This document shows positions 60,206 through 64,000 of a stretch of DNA of 64,000 bases, piece by piece. Under the pieces are notes generated by a model. That model saw only the letters and a list, made by a program, of their open reading frames with translations. It made no database searches and had not been told where the DNA came from. The stretch lies in NCBI RefSeq assembly GCF_008704795.1, contig NZ_CP023690.1:8566501-8630500 (forward strand). Reading direction: 5' to 3'. Positions within the stretch are counted from its first letter, which is position 1. Every line of letters begins with the position of its first letter. Both the position numbers and the translations under genes were made by a program. Source of the DNA: Streptomyces spectabilis. GTDB taxonomy: Bacteria; Actinomycetota; Actinomycetes; Streptomycetales; Streptomycetaceae.

Positions 60206-62440
60206 GTGAGCGTGCTGTCCGTCCCGCGCCTCTTCTTCAAGGGGAAGGCGTCGTGGAACCCGGCCACCGGGAACAACAACGACCAGTGGCCGCTCTACGA
60301 CTTCACCCGGGCCGAGCTGAACTGGGACTTCCTCAACGATCCGCAGCAGCGGCCGCCCATCGGCATCACGCCGGACAACGTCCGCGAGGCCTTCCCTGCC
60401 TGGGCCCGCAAGCCGCGCTGGTACCAGCCGGTGGACGAGCGGGGCAGGCCCCTGCCGGGCTGGTGGCAGAACCCCGGCGAGTGGGGCTACTTCGGCGGCA
60501 TGGAGTGGTGTCTGCACGACACCGCACGGCCCGACGACGCCGGGCCCGGCGCGGTGACGGACACCCGGTTCACGGGCGGCCTGCTGACGCCCGGCGGACC
60601 CCTGATCACCTCCGACCCGCTGGTCCACCACCCGCAGGACCCGGACAGCGGCGGGATCATCGACATCGTCGGAGACCCCTTCCCGCACAGCACCTTCAAC
60701 ACCCCGGGCCGCATGGTCGACAACAACCCGGACGCCTGGTGGGGCACCTCCTTCTACCTCAAGCGCTTCCAGATCGGCTCGCGCATCGCACCGCAGTGCT
60801 ACCTCAGCGGGGACGTCGCGCAGGGCTCGTCGATGAACTCCCGGTGGCTGAACCTGGCCCGCAACCTCAACGCCGACGGACAGCTCCAGATCGCGGGCGT
60901 GGGCGGCGCGGTCCTCCAGGCCTGCATTCCCGGCGACGCACGGACGCTGCGGATCGCGTCCGGCGTGTCGGACCTCCTCGACGCGCTCAAGGCGGCCCTC
61001 GCCCGACCCGGCGTCCGGGGCCTCATGGTGCGCCTCACCGCGTACCGGACGCAGTACTTCACGGCCGCCGAGTTCGAGCACTGCGACAGCATCAGCGACC
61101 CCAACGAACGGACGACGGCGCAGTACCGGCGGCTTACCGAGCTGTGGGACCGGGAGCTGAGGGAGGGGCGGACACCGTCACAGAACCCGTGCGTGTCCAC
61201 GGTCCTGGGGACCGTCGGCCTGTGGCACGAGGACGAGAAGGTGACCAGCGCGCCCGGCGGCCGGTGTCTGCTGCCGTCGCGGATGTTCCAGTGCGCGTAC
61301 GAGCACAAGGAGGGGCACGGCCACGAGCGGACGACGTCCCTCCAAGGGTGGTGCGCCCCGGCGGTCGCGGAGACGCAGACGGTGAACGGCGCGGTGTTCG
61401 TGAGCCTCGACCTCGGCAACTCCATCCCGGAGTCCGACTCCCGGGGCGAGAAGGCGAACCTCGGCGAGCTGCGCCTCGTCGTGCGCGACGCGTCCCATGC
61501 CCACCACGTCATCGGTGACATCCCCTTCGACGCGTACCGCGCCTCGGCGTACGAGGAGACCGCGGGGATCGTCGACATCCAGGTGCCGTCGGACGTCGTG
61601 CCGCTGCTCGACACGGGCACCCTGGAACTCCACTACCTCCCGGGCGGCGACGCGGTGCCGCTGCTCACGGAGAGCACCGTCACCGCCGAGACCGACGAGC
61701 GCAGCGTCTACCTGGACCAGGGCGAGCCCGGATCGATCACCGTGCAGGTGCGCGAGCGCGGCGGCATCCCCCGGCACGACGTGGAACTCGTCGTCCAGCA
61801 GTACGTCCCCGACCCGCCGCAGCCGTACGCGGGCGGCGGTGCCTGGCACAAGCCGGACGGGAACGCGTACAAGGAGGTACTCGACCTCGCGACGGAGACC
61901 GTCACGGTGTCGGCGGGCACAGGCCGGGCCACCGTGACGTTCCGGCCCGTGCGCCCCGGCTGCGCCACCGTCGCCTTCTTCCCCGTCGAGCGCTACGGCC
62001 CCGGCACGCCGCCCGAGGTCATCGGCCCGGCGCCGGGCACGGAGGAAGAGTCGGGCGTCCCCTACGGCATCTCCTGGGCCTCCTACGCCTGCGTGCGCGT
62101 GCTGCCGTTCCACGACGACCTGCCCCGGCGGTTCGCCGAGTGCTGGAACGCGGGCTTCTCGCCGCAGGACGCCTGGGACTTCCTCTACCGCAAGGTCCTG
62201 TACGTGCACGACGTGGTGTACCCGGTGATGAAGTACTACGCCCGCCTCGACCTGGGCGACAAGGAGTCCGTGGACCGCAACATCGACCAGATCGTCGCCC
62301 TGGCCGAGCGGGACCTGCTGCACTCCACCCTCTACATGCCCGTGACGCGCGAGCTCTCCGAGGGGCAGCGGCGCGTACTGAAGACGTATCAGGGCCTGGT
62401 GAACAAGGGCTGGCCGGCGGAGAAGCTGGGGGAGTGGTGA
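60206..62440 (+). CDS. Large protein with VioB-type N-terminal beta domain
   Basis: 744-residue cytoplasmic protein (no signal). The start VSVLSVPRLFFKGKASWNPA and PLYDFTRAELNWDFLN resemble the N-terminal domain of VioB/RebD-type iminophenylpyruvate dimer synthases (which begin 'ILDFPRIHFRG...'). Blocks such as MNSRWLNLARNLNADGQLQI and LGTVGLWHEDEKVTSAPGGR follow. The C-terminal part has Ig-like beta strands (VYLDQGEPGSITVQVRERGG) and a helical end (DAWDFLYRKVLYVHDVVYPV). The ferritin-like half of VioB is absent but is encoded two genes downstream. GTG start with GGGAGG. The stop overlaps the next ATG (TGATG). Confidence 0.7.
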   Translation: MSVLSVPRLFFKGKASWNPATGNNNDQWPLYDFTRAELNWDFLNDPQQRPPIGITPDNVREAFPAWARKPRWYQPVDERGRPLPGWWQNPGEWGYFGGMEWCLHDTARPDDAGPGAVTDTRFTGGLLTPGGPLITSDPLVHHPQDPDSGGIIDIVGDPFPHSTFNTPGRMVDNNPDAWWGTSFYLKRFQIGSRIAPQCYLSGDVAQGSSMNSRWLNLARNLNADGQLQIAGVGGAVLQACIPGDARTLRIASGVSDLLDALKAALARPGVRGLMVRLTAYRTQYFTAAEFEHCDSISDPNERTTAQYRRLTELWDRELREGRTPSQNPCVSTVLGTVGLWHEDEKVTSAPGGRCLLPSRMFQCAYEHKEGHGHERTTSLQGWCAPAVAETQTVNGAVFVSLDLGNSIPESDSRGEKANLGELRLVVRDASHAHHVIGDIPFDAYRASAYEETAGIVDIQVPSDVVPLLDTGTLELHYLPGGDAVPLLTESTVTAETDERSVYLDQGEPGSITVQVRERGGIPRHDVELVVQQYVPDPPQPYAGGGAWHKPDGNAYKEVLDLATETVTVSAGTGRATVTFRPVRPGCATVAFFPVERYGPGTPPEVIGPAPGTEEESGVPYGISWASYACVRVLPFHDDLPRRFAECWNAGFSPQDAWDFLYRKVLYVHDVVYPVMKYYARLDLGDKESVDRNIDQIVALAERDLLHSTLYMPVTRELSEGQRRVLKTYQGLVNKGWPAEKLGEW

Positions 62441-63498
62441 TGGCGGCGGCGAGCGCGGGCACCAGGGTGGGCGAGGTCGCGGCCTCGGAGGTCGTCGCCG
62501 CGTCGGCGGCGCGGGGCCGGGAGCTGCTGCGGCGCCGCGACGCCTTCGTGGCGCAGCTGAGCCCCTTCGACCGGCAGGCGCGGCTGTGTCTGCGCCACGA
62601 CGTGCTCGACGCCACGGTCGAGGGCTACCTCGACTACGTGGGCAACCAGGTCGTCGACTGGTCGGACGACGAGCTGGCCGCCCTCAAGCACATCGTCGCG
62701 GAGATCGACGGGCTCTTCGGGGGCTGGTCCTTCCAACTGCCCCAGACGGTCCTCCTGGTGAAGACCTCCGGCCAGGAGGAGGGCCGCGCGGCCTACACCC
62801 GGGGCGAGGACACCATCGTGGTCCCGGCGGGCAAGGCGGAGACGCTGCGCATGCCGTCCCCCGACAGCGACCCGCTCTACTCCGCGCAGAACACCAGGAG
62901 CCTGCGGGACCTGCTCGTCCACGAGTTCTTCCATCTGATCAGCAAGAACAACCGGGACCTCCGTGCCCGGCTGTACGACCTCATCGGCTACACCCTCATG
63001 AGCACACCGGTCCAGGTGCCGTCCGTGCCCTGGCCGGAGGCGACGTCGCCCACCGCCATGCCGGACCTGAGGATCACCAACCCGGACACCCCGCTCCTCG
63101 ACGTCCGGATCCGGCTGAACGTGCCCAAGGGCCCGTACGCCGGTCCGGCGCAGGACCTGGTCCCGCGCGACCTGGTGCCGGTCCTCATGGCGGCGGGACC
63201 GTACGCGGGCGGCAGCTTCTTCGGCTATCTGCGCTGGTACTTCCTGGCGGTCGAGGACCAGGGAGGGGGGCGGTGGGCGCCCGTCACCGGGGATGACGGG
63301 CGCCCGCTGACGTACCTCATGCCGGACAGGCCCGACGACGACAGGGCGCTGTGGGACCAGTACCTGGAGAAGGTGGGGCGCAACGCCACGTCGGAGCTCT
63401 TCCACCCGGACGAGATCATCGCCCAGAACGTCGTCTTCGCCGCGCTGCTGCCGACCCCCGGCCTGCTCACCGGGATCGGCGGGGTGCTCAGCAGGTAG
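62440..63498 (+). CDS. Protein with HExxH metallopeptidase-like motif
   Basis: 352-residue protein without signal peptide. LRDLLVHEFFHLISKNNRDL (about 161-180) contains HEFFH, the zinc-metallopeptidase HExxH motif, and LFHPDEIIAQNVVFAALLP near the C-terminus offers a possible third ligand Glu. The N-terminal 60 residues are helical, and the middle (YAGPAQDLVPRDLVPVLMAA) has no family I recognise. The ATG overlaps the preceding stop (TGATG), so it is translated with the VioB-N-like protein. It could be a peptidase or a metal-dependent structural homologue; neither is shown. Confidence 0.65.
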   Translation: MAAASAGTRVGEVAASEVVAASAARGRELLRRRDAFVAQLSPFDRQARLCLRHDVLDATVEGYLDYVGNQVVDWSDDELAALKHIVAEIDGLFGGWSFQLPQTVLLVKTSGQEEGRAAYTRGEDTIVVPAGKAETLRMPSPDSDPLYSAQNTRSLRDLLVHEFFHLISKNNRDLRARLYDLIGYTLMSTPVQVPSVPWPEATSPTAMPDLRITNPDTPLLDVRIRLNVPKGPYAGPAQDLVPRDLVPVLMAAGPYAGGSFFGYLRWYFLAVEDQGGGRWAPVTGDDGRPLTYLMPDRPDDDRALWDQYLEKVGRNATSELFHPDEIIAQNVVFAALLPTPGLLTGIGGVLSR

Positions 63499-63530
63499 CC
63501 GCCGCACCTCGCCGCAAGGGAGAACCCGAC

Positions 63531-64000
63531 ATGTCCCAGACCGATCCTCCGCCGATCCACACCATCGAGGATCTGCGGGCGGAGCTCCAGGACGCCATGG
63601 CGCTGGAGTTCACCACCATTCCCGCCTATCTCTTCGGATGGCTCACCATCAAGGACCGGCGGTCGAAGTTCCCCGACGTCACCCGGGCCGTGCAGAGCAT
63701 CGTGATCTCCGAGATGCGGCACATGGCCATCGTGGCGAACGTGCTCACCGCCGTGGGCGGACTGCCGGACGTCACGCGGGCGACGCCCGCCTACCCCTGC
63801 CAGATCCCCGACTTCAGCCGGGCGGGCCTGGTGCGGCTGCTGCCCTGCGGCGCCGACCTCTGGCAGCTCGGGCTCTTCATCGAGCAGCCCGACCCCGTGC
63901 CCTCGGACGTCCGGGAGCGGATCCGCGGCGCGATCGACCTGGAGTCGCCGCGGCTGCGCAGCAGCGGAGCGCTCGACCTGATCAAGGCCCTGCCGAGCCC
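63531..64000 (+). CDS. Ferritin-like domain protein, VioB C-terminal type (3' partial)
   Basis: First 156 residues of a ferritin-like protein; the rest lies beyond the window. IEDLRAELQDAMALEFTTIP (about 11-30) and SIVISEMRHMAIVANVLTAV (about 55-74) carry the E...ExxH-type di-iron ligand pattern of the ferritin-like domain that forms the C-terminal half of VioB/RebD proteins. AAGGGAG lies 9 bases before the ATG and 32 bp after the HExxH gene. With the VioB-N-like gene it suggests a VioB architecture split over separate genes. Confidence 0.78.
   Translation, partial: MSQTDPPPIHTIEDLRAELQDAMALEFTTIPAYLFGWLTIKDRRSKFPDVTRAVQSIVISEMRHMAIVANVLTAVGGLPDVTRATPAYPCQIPDFSRAGLVRLLPCGADLWQLGLFIEQPDPVPSDVRERIRGAIDLESPRLRSSGALDLIKALPS

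Noticed and set aside
60206..64000. Violacein or staurosporine-type bisindole cluster
   Set aside because: Only VioB-like domains are present. No tryptophan oxidase, chromopyrrolate P450 or flavin monooxygenase is visible in the window.

Overview
The window is high-GC actinomycete DNA with GTG/ATG starts, frequent GTGA/ATGA gene overlaps, rare TTA codons and an abundant Streptomyces intergenic repeat. It reads as a Streptomyces chromosome. The gene content at 20.8-54 kb matches, from memory, the spectinomycin plus detoxin 'supercluster' described for Streptomyces spectabilis-like strains. No database search was possible.

Layout. 1-5.7 kb: a polyol/sugar-acid catabolic operon (RbtT/DalT-type permease, two FGGY kinases, histidine phosphatase, D-2-hydroxyacid dehydrogenase). 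5.9-13.4 kb: housekeeping and accessory genes (secreted phosphodiesterase-like protein, secreted beta-propeller, phosphodiester glycosidase, DUF779, DUF6479, VOC protein, GlsB-type membrane protein, a paired CrcB/Fluc fluoride channel, secreted DUF6355 protein). 13.6-20.8 kb: a cobalamin riboswitch with a recognisable rho-independent terminator, followed by a six-gene operon. It encodes an ECF transporter (T, double ATPase, S) plus three secreted or wall-anchored proteins that resemble the split alpha and beta domains of animal intrinsic factor/transcobalamin. This is probably a B12 capture and uptake system.

20.8-37.2 kb: an aminocyclitol/deoxysugar gene set (dTDP-glucose synthase and 4,6-dehydratase, two Gfo/Idh/MocA dehydrogenases, DegT and class III aminotransferases, radical SAM dehydrogenase, family 2 glycosyltransferase, inositol monophosphatase, a DNA-methyltransferase-fold protein, MFS exporter, aminoglycoside-phosphotransferase-like resistance gene). 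It also holds a signal-less solute-binding protein and a TIM-barrel isomerase. In spectinomycin logic, inositol would be oxidised and transaminated twice, N-methylated, glycosylated with a dTDP-deoxysugar, then closed by radical SAM diol oxidation. 38-54 kb: a detoxin/rimosamide-type assembly line (C-A-T-TE protein; A-T-C-A-T-KS-KR-ACP-TE protein without AT), TauD dioxygenase, and SGNH and GSCFA proteins.

54.4-64 kb: LysR regulator with divergent TauE/SafE permease; an SRPBCC/ABC-2 exporter/polyprenyl synthase group; and at the edge a three-gene operon that looks like a split VioB-type system (beta-rich VioB-N-like protein, HExxH protein, ferritin-like protein cut by the window end).
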